Positions 18,454-27,103 of a stretch of 64,000 bases of DNA are shown piece after piece. Source of the DNA: Helicobacter pylori (GTDB taxonomy: Bacteria; Campylobacterota; Campylobacteria; Campylobacterales; Helicobacteraceae). The stretch covers positions 310,001 through 374,000 of the forward strand of contig NZ_CP071935.1 in NCBI RefSeq assembly GCF_030062585.1, given 5' to 3'. The translations under genes and the position numbers were made by a program. The notes beneath the pieces were generated by a model. The model ran no database searches and was not told the DNA's origin. It worked only from the letters and a program-made list of their open reading frames with translations. Position 1 is the first letter of the stretch. Each line of letters starts with the position of its first letter.

Positions 18454-19620
18454 ATGACTACAGACAGAAACCTGTTTTTTTGCGCTTCGTTGTTAATTTT
18501 TTTAGGGGTATTGATGAGCTATTCGCTCTCAACTTACACCACAGTGGTGCTGTATCATTATGGAGAATTCCATTTTTTTATACGACAGCTTTTAAGCGCG
18601 ATCATGGGCATTATTATCATGTGGGGGTTGTCTAGGGTTGATCCTAGCAAGTGGTTTAGCCATTTGGGGTTTTTTCTCCTTTTTGTCCCATCACTACTCA
18701 TTATTGGCATGTTTTTTTTGCCAGAAAGCCTTTCCAGCAGCGCAGGGGGGGCGAAGCGCTGGATCCGTTTGGGATTTTTCTCTCTAGCGCCTTTGGAGTT
18801 TTTAAAGATTGGTTTTACCTTTTTTCTTGCGTGGAGTTTGTCCCGCACCTTTGTGGCAAAAGAAAAGGCTAATGTCAAAGAAGAACTCATCACTTTTGTG
18901 CCTTATTCGTTTGTGTTTGTGGCCTTAGCGATTGGGGTGGGGATTTTGCAAAACGATTTGGGGCAGATTGTTCTTTTGGGGGCGGTTTTAGCGGTGTTAT
19001 TGGTCTTTTCTGGGGGGAGCGCGCATTTATTTGGCTTGATCGTTTCAGGGGCGTTTGCGATCAGCGTTTTAGCGATTGTTACAAGCGAACATAGGATTTT
19101 ACGCCTAAAATTATGGTGGTCTAATTTACAAAATTCGCTTTTCACACTCTTGCCGGATAAATTAGCGAACGCTCTTAGAATAAGCGACTTGCCCGAATCC
19201 TATCAAGTCTTTCATGCAGGCAATGCCATGCATAATGGGGGGTTGTTTGGGCAAGGGCTTGGGCTAGGGCAAATCAAGCTTGGGTTTTTGAGCGAAGTGC
19301 ATACGGACATGGTCTTAGCTGGGATCGCCGAAGAATGGGGTTTTTTGGGGCTATGCGTTTGTTTTATTTTGTTTTCTGTTTTGATTGTTTTGATTTTTAG
19401 GATCGCTAACCGCTTGAAAGAGCCAAAATATTCGCTATTTTGCGTGGGCGTGGTGTTGCTTATTAGTTTTTCTTTGGTGATCAACGCCTTTGGGGTGGGC
19501 GGGATTCTTCCGGTTAAAGGTCTAGCGGTGCCGTTTTTGAGCTATGGAGGGAGTTCGCTTCTAGCGAATTGTATCGCTATAGGGCTTGTTCTAAGCCTAG
19601 CGCGATACACGAAGGGCTAA
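18454..19620 (+). CDS. ftsW: Septal peptidoglycan glycosyltransferase FtsW (SEDS family)
   Basis: A 388-residue SEDS protein with about ten transmembrane helices that polymerises lipid II at the septum. Family motifs are seen in the SSAGGAKRWI region (about residue 95), LQNDLGQ (about 170), the large periplasmic loop with NGGLFGQGLGLGQ (about 265) and the C-terminal VKGLAVPFLSYGGSS. I call it FtsW rather than RodA because it is the homologue annotated so in H. pylori (HP1560) and the MreD/PBP2 genes elsewhere in this window do not contain a SEDS gene; sequence alone separates the two only weakly. Its 3' end was partly copied into the ceuE intergenic region. Confidence 0.88.
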   Translation: MTTDRNLFFCASLLIFLGVLMSYSLSTYTTVVLYHYGEFHFFIRQLLSAIMGIIIMWGLSRVDPSKWFSHLGFFLLFVPSLLIIGMFFLPESLSSSAGGAKRWIRLGFFSLAPLEFLKIGFTFFLAWSLSRTFVAKEKANVKEELITFVPYSFVFVALAIGVGILQNDLGQIVLLGAVLAVLLVFSGGSAHLFGLIVSGAFAISVLAIVTSEHRILRLKLWWSNLQNSLFTLLPDKLANALRISDLPESYQVFHAGNAMHNGGLFGQGLGLGQIKLGFLSEVHTDMVLAGIAEEWGFLGLCVCFILFSVLIVLIFRIANRLKEPKYSLFCVGVVLLISFSLVINAFGVGGILPVKGLAVPFLSYGGSSLLANCIAIGLVLSLARYTKG

Positions 19621-19638
19621 AAATACCAGCCCCTTTTT
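19614..19638 (+). terminator. Intrinsic terminator of ftsW
   Basis: GGGCT (19614-19618) pairs with AGCCC (19628-19632), followed by CTTTTT. The ftsW stop codon sits on the edge of the stem. A second, relic copy is at 20819-20844. Confidence 0.6.
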
Positions 19639-19643
19639 AAAAA

Positions 19644-20651
19644 TCAGTGCCATAAGAATGACTCAATTTCTGCATCATTCAAATCAAAAACCACCTTATA
19701 ATAGTCTTTGACTATCGCATTAATATCCACGCCCTTAAAGGCTTCAGGGTGGGCTTTTAAGGCGATAAAAAGACTAATGAGCGGGGCTCTAGGACCGCCA
19801 ATATCCATTGTGGGGAGTTTATAGACTTGTTTGTTTTTGATGGCTTTGATAGTAGCAAATTTGGGGTTGTTTAACACGTCTTCAGGCGTGAGTGGGCTTA
19901 CCCACCAAATGAAAATGATTTCAGGGTTTTCTTTAACGATTTTTTCCACGCTAATATCAGCGCGCCCAAACTTAATGTATTTCAAGCCAAAATTGTCTAT
20001 GCCCCCTTTTTCTAAAATGTCTGAGCTAATGGCCTGATGGCCGCTGATTTTATTGGCTTTGTGGAAAAGCTCCACCCCTTTTTTCTTTTTAACATTTTTC
20101 AAACGCTCAGCAATAAAGTCCAAAGTTTCTTGCATTTTGGCGAATTTTTTAGAAGCGTCAATTTCTAAGACCGCAGCTTGAGCTTGCATGGCCTGCATGG
20201 CCTCTGCGATCGTTGTCTCTTGGAAAGAAAGGAATGATATACCAAATTTTTTCGCATGCTCTACCGCTTTAGGGTTGCCCACAAAGGTTACCACAAGATC
20301 GGGGCTAAGTTTTTTTAAAAGCTCCACATTTAGCGCGGCTGTATGATCGGTGCTCATGTGTTTGACGCGTTTAAGATCTTCGCCTTTGAGAGTGGCTTTA
20401 ACAATGTCATCCTTAAAAGCGTAATCCGAAACGCCTACAACCCTATTCCAAACATTAAGCATGGCAGGCACTTCTACATAACTCCCTATATAGGCTATTT
20501 TAGAAACAGGAAGCTTTATCGTTTGCTCCCCGAAATAATCCTTGACTTTGACTTCTTGCACTGAAGCGTTGCACACATTCAATAATAATGAAGCGACAAG
20601 CACGCCTAAAGAATAAGAAATGAAGGCTTTTTTAAAACGAGTAACTAACAT
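19644..20651 (-). CDS. ceuE: Periplasmic metal/siderophore-binding protein CeuE (copy 1)
   Basis: A 335-residue class III substrate-binding protein of an ABC importer (TroA/FecB-like fold). It has an N-terminal secretion signal (about residues 1-30), the conserved YLGSY/VPAM entry region, and a long central helix joining two lobes. H. pylori CeuE (HP1561) has been linked to nickel delivery as well as to iron; the present sequence has no lipobox, so it is soluble in the periplasm. It is about 90 percent identical by eye to the next gene, its tandem copy. The importer itself (membrane and ATPase parts) is not in this window. Metal-responsive control (NikR/Fur) is known for the species and not proven here. 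Confidence 0.88.
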   Translation of the reverse strand: MLVTRFKKAFISYSLGVLVASLLLNVCNASVQEVKVKDYFGEQTIKLPVSKIAYIGSYVEVPAMLNVWNRVVGVSDYAFKDDIVKATLKGEDLKRVKHMSTDHTAALNVELLKKLSPDLVVTFVGNPKAVEHAKKFGISFLSFQETTIAEAMQAMQAQAAVLEIDASKKFAKMQETLDFIAERLKNVKKKKGVELFHKANKISGHQAISSDILEKGGIDNFGLKYIKFGRADISVEKIVKENPEIIFIWWVSPLTPEDVLNNPKFATIKAIKNKQVYKLPTMDIGGPRAPLISLFIALKAHPEAFKGVDINAIVKDYYKVVFDLNDAEIESFLWH

Positions 20652-20680
20652 AACGATCCTTTTGTATGATTTATAAAGCG

Positions 20681-20686
20681 ATTATA
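20681..20686 (-). promoter_or_regulatory. -10 box of ceuE copy 1
   Basis: TATAAT on the minus strand, 30 bases before the ATG. Above it lies an AT-rich stretch (20687-20750) that is conserved with the other copy and would be the place for a metal-regulator operator; I cannot place a NikR or Fur box with confidence. Confidence 0.6.
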
Positions 20687-20787
20687 ACACCATTAAGAAA
20701 ATAACAATAGTAAAAATGAAACTATTTTTCATAAAATCTTAAAAGATAAAGGTAAGATAAAAATAGGGAAGAAAATTTTAGTTACAA

Positions 20788-20844
20788 GGCTTGTTTTAAG
20801 CCTAGTGCGATACACAAAGGGCTAAAAAATATCAGCCCTTTTTA
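20788..20844 (+). repeat. Relic of the ftsW 3' end and its terminator, carried by a tandem duplication
   Basis: Bases 20788-20830 match the last coding bases of ftsW (19583-19625), including its stop region, and 20819-20844 copies the terminator hairpin. The offset between the two ceuE genes and between these segments is the same 1205 bases. So the duplicated unit began inside ftsW. Confidence 0.85.
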
Positions 20845-20848
20845 AAAA

Positions 20849-21850
20849 TTAATGCCATAAAAAGGGTTCAACTTCTGCATCATTCAAATCAAAAACCACC
20901 TTATAATAATCTTTCACCATCGCATTAATATCCACGCCCTTAAACGCTTCAGGGTGGGCTTTTAAAGCGATAAAAAGGCTAATGAGCGGGGCTCTTGGCC
21001 CGCCAATATCCATTGTGGGGAGTTTATAAACTTGCTTGTTTTTAATGGCTTTAATAGTAGCAAATTTGGGGTTGTTTAACACGTCTTCAGGGCTAAGCGG
21101 GCTTATCCACCAAATAAAGATAATCTCAGGGTTTTCTTTAACGATTTTTTCCACGCTAATGTCAGCGCGCCCAAACTTAACGTATTTCAAGCCAAAATTG
21201 TCTATACCCCCTTTTTCTAAAATGTCTGAATCGAGGGCTTGATGGCCGCTGATTTTATTGGCTTTATGGAAAAGCTCCACCCCTTTTTTCTTTTTGACAC
21301 CTTTCAAACGCTCAGCAATAAAATCCAAAGTTTCTTGCATTTTAGCCAGTTTTTTAGAAGCGTCAATTTCTAAGGCTTTAGCTTGAGCGTCAATATCTTC
21401 CATGACTTCTGCAATGGTTTTTTCTTGGAAAGAAAGAAATAATATACCAAATTTTTTCGCATGCTCTACCGCTTTAGGGTTGCCCACAAAAGTTACCACA
21501 AGATCAGGGCTAAGCTTTTTTAATAATTCCACATTCAACGCCGCCACATGATCACTGCTCATGGATTTAATGCGTTTAGGGTCTTTGAGGGTGGCTTTAA
21601 CAATATCAGATTTAAAAGCGTAATCCGAAATGCCCACGACCCTATCCCAAGTATGGAACATAGCAGGCACTTCTGCAAAGCTACCCAAGTAGATTATTTT
21701 AGAAACAGGAAGCTTGATGGCTTGATCCCCAAAATAATCCTTGACTTTGACTTCTTGCACTGAAGCGTTAGCCACGCCTAATAAAAATGAAACAATGAGT
21801 GCACCTAAAGAACAAGAGATTAAAGCTTTTTTAAAGCGAGCGATTAGCAT
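20849..21850 (-). CDS. ceuE: Periplasmic metal/siderophore-binding protein CeuE (copy 2)
   Basis: A 333-residue paralogue of the neighbouring ceuE, same fold and signal-peptide layout. Identity is very high in the C-terminal two thirds. Differences cluster near the N-terminus and in the coiled linker region (for example residues about 150-165). Two residues are missing relative to copy 1 in the segment near DPKRIKSM. The upstream 100 bases are also conserved, so the copy kept its promoter. The pair corresponds to HP1561 and HP1562. Which copy binds which metal complex cannot be decided here. Confidence 0.88.
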   Translation of the reverse strand: MLIARFKKALISCSLGALIVSFLLGVANASVQEVKVKDYFGDQAIKLPVSKIIYLGSFAEVPAMFHTWDRVVGISDYAFKSDIVKATLKDPKRIKSMSSDHVAALNVELLKKLSPDLVVTFVGNPKAVEHAKKFGILFLSFQEKTIAEVMEDIDAQAKALEIDASKKLAKMQETLDFIAERLKGVKKKKGVELFHKANKISGHQALDSDILEKGGIDNFGLKYVKFGRADISVEKIVKENPEIIFIWWISPLSPEDVLNNPKFATIKAIKNKQVYKLPTMDIGGPRAPLISLFIALKAHPEAFKGVDINAMVKDYYKVVFDLNDAEVEPFLWH

Positions 21851-21880
21851 GACAATTCCTTTCGTATGATTTATGAAGCG

Positions 21881-21886
21881 ATTATA
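21881..21886 (-). promoter_or_regulatory. -10 box of ceuE copy 2
   Basis: TATAAT on the minus strand at the same distance from the start as in copy 1. The flanking 60 bases have diverged more than the coding region, which may give different regulation. Confidence 0.6.
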
Positions 21887-21981
21887 ACACTATTAAGGAA
21901 ATACAAGCAGTGAAAATGAAACTTTTTTTCACAAAATCTTAAAATTTAAAAGGAAATATCCTTTCATTAACTTTTTAAGAT

Positions 21982-21987
21982 TATACT
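21982..21987 (+). promoter_or_regulatory. Candidate -10 box for ahpC
   Basis: TATACT lies about 103 bases before the ahpC ATG, divergent from ceuE copy 2. It would give a leader of about 95 bases. No other good candidate is nearer. Confidence 0.4.
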
Positions 21988-22089
21988 CCACCATGTTTCC
22001 GCTGATTGAGTGGAAAGCATAGTTAAATTAAATCTGTTTTAGGTTTAATTTTGATCCAACAAAATTTTAAAACACTTAAGGAGTTGTAT

Positions 22090-22686
22090 ATGTTAGTTAC
22101 AAAACTTGCCCCCGATTTTAAAGCACCTGCCGTTTTAGGAAACAACGAGGTTGATGAACACTTTGAGCTTTCTAAAAATTTAGGTAAGAGCGGTGCGATT
22201 CTTTTCTTTTGGCCAAAAGATTTTACTTTTGTATGCCCTACAGAAATCATTGCGTTTGACAAAAGAGTGAAAGACTTCCAAGAAAAAGGCTTTAATGTGA
22301 TTGGCGTGTCTATTGACAGCGAACAAGTGCATTTCGCATGGAAAAACACCCCTGTGGAAAAAGGCGGTATTGGTCAAGTAACTTTCCCTATGGTGGCTGA
22401 TATTACTAAGAGCATTTCTAGAGACTATGATGTGCTGTTTGAAGAAGCGATCGCTTTGAGAGGTGCTTTTTTGATTGATAAAAACATGAAAGTAAGACAT
22501 GCAGTGATCAATGACTTGCCATTAGGTAGGAATGCAGATGAAATGCTTCGCATGGTAGACGCTCTCTTACACTTTGAAGAACATGGTGAAGTATGCCCAG
22601 CAGGCTGGAGAAAAGGCGATAAAGGTATGAAAGCGACTCACCAAGGCGTTGCAGAATATCTTAAAGAAAATTCCATTAACCTTTAA
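22090..22686 (+). CDS. ahpC: Alkyl hydroperoxide reductase, 2-Cys peroxiredoxin
   Basis: A 198-residue cytoplasmic peroxiredoxin (TsaA in H. pylori) that reduces hydrogen peroxide, organic peroxides and peroxynitrite using thioredoxin; it also acts as a chaperone. The peroxidatic cysteine is Cys49 in FTFVCPTE and the resolving cysteine is Cys169 in GEVCPAGW. The open frame extends 13 codons upstream, but the ATG at 22090 has AAGGAG 6 bases before it and gives the known N-terminus MLVTKLAPDFKAPAV. It is monocistronic, with a promoter upstream and a hairpin downstream. Confidence 0.97.
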   Translation: MLVTKLAPDFKAPAVLGNNEVDEHFELSKNLGKSGAILFFWPKDFTFVCPTEIIAFDKRVKDFQEKGFNVIGVSIDSEQVHFAWKNTPVEKGGIGQVTFPMVADITKSISRDYDVLFEEAIALRGAFLIDKNMKVRHAVINDLPLGRNADEMLRMVDALLHFEEHGEVCPAGWRKGDKGMKATHQGVAEYLKENSINL

Positions 22687-22704
22687 TGGTTCAATTCGCT
22701 GTTT

Positions 22705-22745
22705 GATCAAGAGAAACTTCGTTTTTCTTGATTGAATCCTTTTCT
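22705..22745 (+). terminator. Intrinsic terminator of ahpC
   Basis: ATCAAGAGAAAC and TTTTTCTTGAT form a stem around a TTCG loop, followed by a run rich in T (22739-22750). Confidence 0.65.
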
Positions 22746-22830
22746 TTTTATTCTTTGCCAGTTTCTAAAATTTTCGTATCGTTTTATCTTTTTATCATTT
22801 TTGAATTAATTTTTTAATAAAGGGGTTTTT

Positions 22831-23646
22831 ATGAATGCATTCAAGCGTATTATTAGTGTAGGGGTAATTGCTTTAGGTTTGTTTAACCTTTTAGACGCCA
22901 AACACCACAAAGAAAAAAAAGAAGACCACAAAATCACTCGTGAGCTTAAAGTGGGCGCTAACCCTGTGCCGCATGCGCAAATCTTGCAATCAGTCGTGGA
23001 CGATTTGAAAGAGAAAGGGATCAAATTAGTGATCGTGTCTTTTACGGATTATGTGTTGCCCAATTTAGCGCTCAATGACGGCTCTTTAGACGCGAATTAC
23101 TTCCAGCACCGCCCTTATTTGGATCGGTTTAATTTGGACAGAAAAATGCACCTTGTTGGTTTGGCCAATATCCATGTGGAGCCTTTAAGATTTTATTCTC
23201 AAAAAATCACAGACATTAAAAACCTTAAAAAAGGCTCAGTGATTGCTGTGCCAAATGATCCGGCCAATCAAGGCAGGGCGTTGATTTTACTCCATAAACA
23301 AGGCCTTATCGCTCTCAAAGATCCAAGCAATCTATACGCTACGGAGTTTGATATTGTCAAAAATCCTTACAACATCAAAATCAAGCCTTTAGAAGCCGCA
23401 CTATTGCCTAAAGTTTTAGGGGATGTGGATGGGGCTATTGTAACAGGGAATTATGCCTTGCAAGCAAAACTCACCGGAGCCTTATTTTCAGAAGACAAGG
23501 ACTCGCCTTATGCCAATCTAATAGCTGCTCGTGAGGATAACGCGCAAGATGAAGCCATAAAAGCGCTGATTGAAGCCTTACAGAGTGAAAAGACCAGGAA
23601 ATTTATTTTGGATACCTATAAAGGGGCGATTATCCCGGCTTTTTAA
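22831..23646 (+). CDS. metQ: MetQ/NlpA-family substrate-binding protein
   Basis: A 271-residue periplasmic binding protein of the methionine ABC importer family (NlpA/lipoprotein 9). The N-terminal segment is a signal peptide (about residues 1-24) followed by a His- and Lys-rich stretch KHHKEKKEDHK. GANPVPHAQIL, FTDYVLPN and the ALPLEAA-like region are family features. Unlike classical MetQ it has no lipobox and no cysteine in this N-terminal segment, so it should not be lipidated. The importer partners metN and metI lie 9 kb away in this window. H. pylori literature lists the gene as HP1564. Confidence 0.85.
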   Translation: MNAFKRIISVGVIALGLFNLLDAKHHKEKKEDHKITRELKVGANPVPHAQILQSVVDDLKEKGIKLVIVSFTDYVLPNLALNDGSLDANYFQHRPYLDRFNLDRKMHLVGLANIHVEPLRFYSQKITDIKNLKKGSVIAVPNDPANQGRALILLHKQGLIALKDPSNLYATEFDIVKNPYNIKIKPLEAALLPKVLGDVDGAIVTGNYALQAKLTGALFSEDKDSPYANLIAAREDNAQDEAIKALIEALQSEKTRKFILDTYKGAIIPAF

Positions 23647-23653
23647 ACGCAAA

Positions 23654-23684
23654 AACGCCTCTTTATCTTAAGATAAAGGGCGTT
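23654..23684. terminator. Bidirectional hairpin between metQ and mrdA
   Basis: AACGCC (23654-23659) pairs with GGCGTT (23679-23684), and the inner CTTTATCTTAAGATAAAG is a perfect palindrome. It separates two convergent genes. T-runs are short, so efficiency is uncertain. Confidence 0.6.
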
Positions 23685-23713
23685 CATTCCCATAAAAATC
23701 TTGTGTGAGCCAG

Positions 23714-25489
23714 TTACAATTGGTTAAGATAGCCAAGTTCATAGAGCTTATTGCTCATTTCCACTAACAAGCCCCCCAGTTTTGACCCCCCTTCCCCATG
23801 TTCTACTAAAATAGTGATAGCGTATTTGGGTTTTTCATAAGGCAAAAATGCGGTAATCCACGCATGGGATCGATGGAAATATTCCATATCCTTTTCTTTC
23901 ATGCGATTGACGATGTTTTGAGCGATTTCTACGACTTGCGCGGTGCCGGTTTTACACGCTAAAGTAACCTTAGAACCTCTTGTGGAATGATAAGCCGTGC
24001 CGTCTTTATGGTTGCACACTTCATACATGCCCACGCGCAAGGCTTGGAGCTTCTTTTTTTGAAAGCTATTCAGGGGATCTTTAAGCGGCTGTTTGTTGTT
24101 GATAGCAAAATGAGGCGTCGCCAGTTTGCCTGTCGCAATGAGTCCCGTATAGGCTAGCACTTGTAAGGGCGTGGCTAAAAAAGAGCCTTGCCCAATAGCG
24201 GTAATGAGCGTGTCCCCAACGCGCCAATCTTGATTGAAGCGTTTGAGTTTCCACAAATTATCCGGCACAATCCCCACAAATTCATTCGGCAAATCAACGC
24301 CCGTTTTTTCCCCAAAGCCCACTTCCCTTAAAGTTTTAGAGAGTTTTTCTATAGAGATTTCAAGCCCAAACTTATAAAAATACACATCCACGGACTCCCT
24401 AATGGCTTTATACAAATTGGAATTGCCATGCCCTGTTTTTTTCCAGTCCCTGAATTTGCGCTTACCCACTTCAATAAAAGGCGGTGTGGGTATGGTGGTG
24501 TTTTCTGTGATATGAAGGTTTTCTAAAAAGCTTAACCCCACGCCCATTTTAACCACAGATCCCGGCGGGTATAAAGCGTTAGCGAAGCGGTTTAATAAAG
24601 GGTTATAAATATCATCTTGAAGTTTTTGCCATTTGTCTTGACTGATCCCGCCTACAAAATCGTTCAAATTGTATTCAGGGTAACTCCCTGCAACGAGCAA
24701 TTCCCCATTTTCTGCGTTCATCACTAAAATAGCCCCCCTTTTATTTTCAAAGAGCTTGTCCGCTTCTTTTTGCAAGCGTTTGTCTAAACTCAATTGCAAG
24801 TGGTTATTGGCACTTGGCGGCACGACTTCTAAGGTGGCTAATTCCTGATTGAGTGCATTGACATGCATGATTTTATAACCCACCTTGCCTTGTAAAAGCT
24901 TGTTGTATTCTTTTTCAATGCCGGTTTTGCCTACAATCTGGCTGTATTGATTCTCTTCATCGTCTTTTAAATCTTGCAAACTTGCCACCCCCACATAACC
25001 TAAAACATGCGAAGCTAAAGCGTTATTAGGGTAGTAACGCTTGTCTAAAGGGCGCACAAAAATGCCTTGAGTTTGGATGAGTTTGGTATAAAGGGATTGC
25101 ATGGTGGCATAGGGAATGAAGCCCACCACTTTAATGAGGTTGTGGTTATAAAGCGAATTTTCTTTTTGGTAATTGTTTAAAAGCGTTTCTTTGGAAAAAT
25201 TAGGGAAAAACTTTTGGATCACCTCAATTTTTTCTAAAAGCTCTTTTTGTTTCAATCTGCTGGGCAAAAACACGCCAAACACCAATTCATTAATGGCTAA
25301 AAACTCATGGTTTCTGTCTGTAATATTGCCCCTTGTAGGGACTAAAAATTCTTTTTTGGTCATGTTGCGTTCGGCCAATTTTTCATAGTATTCTTGATTT
25401 TTAACGCTTAGAATAAACAGATTTAAGATTAATAACCCCCAAACCCCTATAAAAACAAAGAGTAAAAGCTTATAGCGAAGACTTTTCAT
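23714..25489 (-). CDS. mrdA: Elongation-specific peptidoglycan transpeptidase PBP2
   Basis: Class B penicillin-binding protein of the cell-wall elongation machinery, 591 residues. One N-terminal transmembrane helix (residues 5-27), a dimerisation domain, then the transpeptidase domain with SVVK near residue 311, the PBP2-type SVD near 368 and KTGTA near 515. Its 5' end overlaps the upstream MreD-like gene by 20 bases. It is the first of the envelope operon on this strand when read from 31 kb toward 23 kb, and it is the last gene transcribed. PBP2 works with MreB, MreC and RodA during lateral growth. Confidence 0.93.
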   Translation of the reverse strand: MKSLRYKLLLFVFIGVWGLLILNLFILSVKNQEYYEKLAERNMTKKEFLVPTRGNITDRNHEFLAINELVFGVFLPSRLKQKELLEKIEVIQKFFPNFSKETLLNNYQKENSLYNHNLIKVVGFIPYATMQSLYTKLIQTQGIFVRPLDKRYYPNNALASHVLGYVGVASLQDLKDDEENQYSQIVGKTGIEKEYNKLLQGKVGYKIMHVNALNQELATLEVVPPSANNHLQLSLDKRLQKEADKLFENKRGAILVMNAENGELLVAGSYPEYNLNDFVGGISQDKWQKLQDDIYNPLLNRFANALYPPGSVVKMGVGLSFLENLHITENTTIPTPPFIEVGKRKFRDWKKTGHGNSNLYKAIRESVDVYFYKFGLEISIEKLSKTLREVGFGEKTGVDLPNEFVGIVPDNLWKLKRFNQDWRVGDTLITAIGQGSFLATPLQVLAYTGLIATGKLATPHFAINNKQPLKDPLNSFQKKKLQALRVGMYEVCNHKDGTAYHSTRGSKVTLACKTGTAQVVEIAQNIVNRMKEKDMEYFHRSHAWITAFLPYEKPKYAITILVEHGEGGSKLGGLLVEMSNKLYELGYLNQL

Positions 25490-25913
25490 TTAAACCCCAC
25501 AAAGCACCCTCTATGAGCGCAAAAAGAGCGAAAAGACCTAGCGTTTTCAAGCCCAAAGACACAGAAAAAAAGCGCGATAAATAAAGGTAATAAACCAAAA
25601 ACGCATGCAAAGTTTTGAATAAAAAGCCGTCATTAAAAAGCTTTAAAGAGTTTTTATAGACGATTTGATGGTAGATTAAAAACAATAAAGCCAAAACGCC
25701 TAAAGTCTTTAAATGCATGCTCTCAAACCAAAACAAACAACCAAACACGCTCAAACTGGGTAAAAAATGATCGTATTTTTTCGCATAAAACAAGAATAAA
25801 AACCCAATCATCGGGGGCAAAAAAGGTATTAAGTCTCTCAAAAGGCTATAAAAATAAAAACCAAAGATCCCTAAACATAAGAAAAAAAAGGAATCTTGTT
25901 TTAAAGAGAGCAT
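25470..25913 (-). CDS. Probable MreD-like membrane protein
   Basis: A 147-residue protein with about five hydrophobic helices and almost no soluble part. Its sequence does not show a strong family motif, but its size, topology and position directly before PBP2 (overlap of 20 bases) are those of MreD, which links MreC and PBP2/RodA. I therefore call it MreD-like with caution. The alternative is an unrelated small membrane protein retained in the operon (HP1566 is usually listed as hypothetical). Confidence 0.55.
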   Translation of the reverse strand: MLSLKQDSFFFLCLGIFGFYFYSLLRDLIPFLPPMIGFLFLFYAKKYDHFLPSLSVFGCLFWFESMHLKTLGVLALLFLIYHQIVYKNSLKLFNDGFLFKTLHAFLVYYLYLSRFFSVSLGLKTLGLFALFALIEGALWGLNEKSSL

Positions 25914-25922
25914 TCTTGTGGC

Positions 25923-26549
25923 TTATAAAGGGTTAGTGAGCAAGTATTTCAAAAGGGTTTGGCGCACTATTTCAAGGGTTGGGTATTTTGAAGAAAGAGC
26001 GTTAAAATGGGCGCTATTGATTAAAAAAGGTTTAGGAGCGTTTAAAAAAAGGCGGTGTTGATTGTTTTTATTCAACTTGTCAAATTTCGTAAAAAGAGAG
26101 AGGTAGGCTTGATCGGGTCTTAAAAGGGCTTGAATGCTTTCTTTAGCGTTTTTGTCAATTTCTAAATCCAAATGGCGCGCATCTATCAAATGGATAAAAA
26201 GCTTGATAGAAACCCTAACGCTCAACAATTCCCATAAAAACCCCTCCCATTCTTTTTTCAAGCTTTTAGAAACTTTAGCGTAGCCAAACCCGGGCAAATC
26301 AATCGCATTAAAGGTTGTCATTAAAGCGTTTTCTTTATCTTCCCAAGTGGTGGAAAAAAAATTCGCTAAACGGGTTTTTCCCGGCGTCGCTGAGCTTTTG
26401 GCGAGGTTTTTCCCTAACAAGGTATTAATAAACGAGCTTTTGCCTACATTGCTGCGCCCTAAAATGACCATTTCAGAAGTCAGGCTCGCAGGGCATTGCG
26501 AAAGATTGCTAGAAGAAGTGAGAAAATGAGCGTCTTTAATGACAATCAT
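25923..26549 (-). CDS. engB: Ribosome-biogenesis GTPase EngB/YsxC
   Basis: A 208-residue GTPase of the TrmE-Era-EngA-EngB superfamily needed for assembly of the large ribosomal subunit. The G1 motif is GRSNVGKS, G3 is DLPGFGYA, and G4 is TKFDK, all present. It begins inside the end of lptA (four-base overlap) and ends 9 bases before the MreD-like gene. The combination with envelope genes is simply operon packing. The identification is secure. Confidence 0.95.
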   Translation of the reverse strand: MIVIKDAHFLTSSSNLSQCPASLTSEMVILGRSNVGKSSFINTLLGKNLAKSSATPGKTRLANFFSTTWEDKENALMTTFNAIDLPGFGYAKVSKSLKKEWEGFLWELLSVRVSIKLFIHLIDARHLDLEIDKNAKESIQALLRPDQAYLSLFTKFDKLNKNNQHRLFLNAPKPFLINSAHFNALSSKYPTLEIVRQTLLKYLLTNPL

Positions 26550-27103
26550 GGTTTTGCCTTAGCGCCTTTCTTCTTCAATTTAGCCTTACGATTTTCTTCA
26601 TTAATGTCTTCCATATCAAACACAAATTTAGCGGGCCGTTTCGCGCTCCCCAACACATCAGCATAACCCTTGGTTTTGTTTAAAATGATTTCATCGCCGG
26701 TGATGACATTAGATTTCCCCACTTCTCTAACCACCGCATTTTGTAACAATTTGTATTCCCCATTCAGTGCGTTATAAATGAGCTTGTCAGCGCTCCCGCT
26801 GATTTCACGATTGTCCTCTGTAAAGATGTTAAAATGCGTGTTCCCTGTGGCTTCATAGCGCTCTGGCTTTCGTTTATCATTTAAAAACACGCTCACCTTA
26901 TCCGCAAACAACCGGTCTTTACCTTTTTTGATCTGCACATTGCCTTGAATAACAGCAGTTTTGGTTTTGTCGTTCGCTACAAATTGGTTGCCGGTAATCT
27001 CTAAAAGCTCTCTTTCTTTTTTCAAGCCTTTATTCTCTAATTTTTGAGCGCTCATCACGCTTAAAATACCAAAACAACACACAAGAACACACCACCAACG
27101 CAT
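26546..27103 (-). CDS. lptA: LPS transport periplasmic protein LptA
   Basis: A 185-residue OstA/LptA-domain protein with a signal peptide (about residues 1-20). The domain runs from LEITGNQFVANDK to the repeated beta-strand pattern ending near KFVFDM. In the Lpt system LptA bridges LptC in the inner membrane to LptD in the outer membrane. It abuts lptC upstream (stop and start share a base) and overlaps engB downstream, so the order lptC-lptA-engB is translationally coupled. The C-terminus is unusually basic (KKKGAKAK). Confidence 0.85.
   Translation of the reverse strand: MRWWCVLVCCFGILSVMSAQKLENKGLKKERELLEITGNQFVANDKTKTAVIQGNVQIKKGKDRLFADKVSVFLNDKRKPERYEATGNTHFNIFTEDNREISGSADKLIYNALNGEYKLLQNAVVREVGKSNVITGDEIILNKTKGYADVLGSAKRPAKFVFDMEDINEENRKAKLKKKGAKAKP

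Noticed and set aside
20685..20706. Repeated TAACA before ceuE as a NikR operator
   Set aside because: The spacing is 12 bases against 15 in the usual NikR half-site arrangement as I recall it, so I do not claim it.
22051..22089. A 13-codon N-terminal extension of AhpC
   Set aside because: AAGGAG immediately precedes the ATG at 22090, and the shorter form matches the known protein and Cys49/Cys169 numbering.
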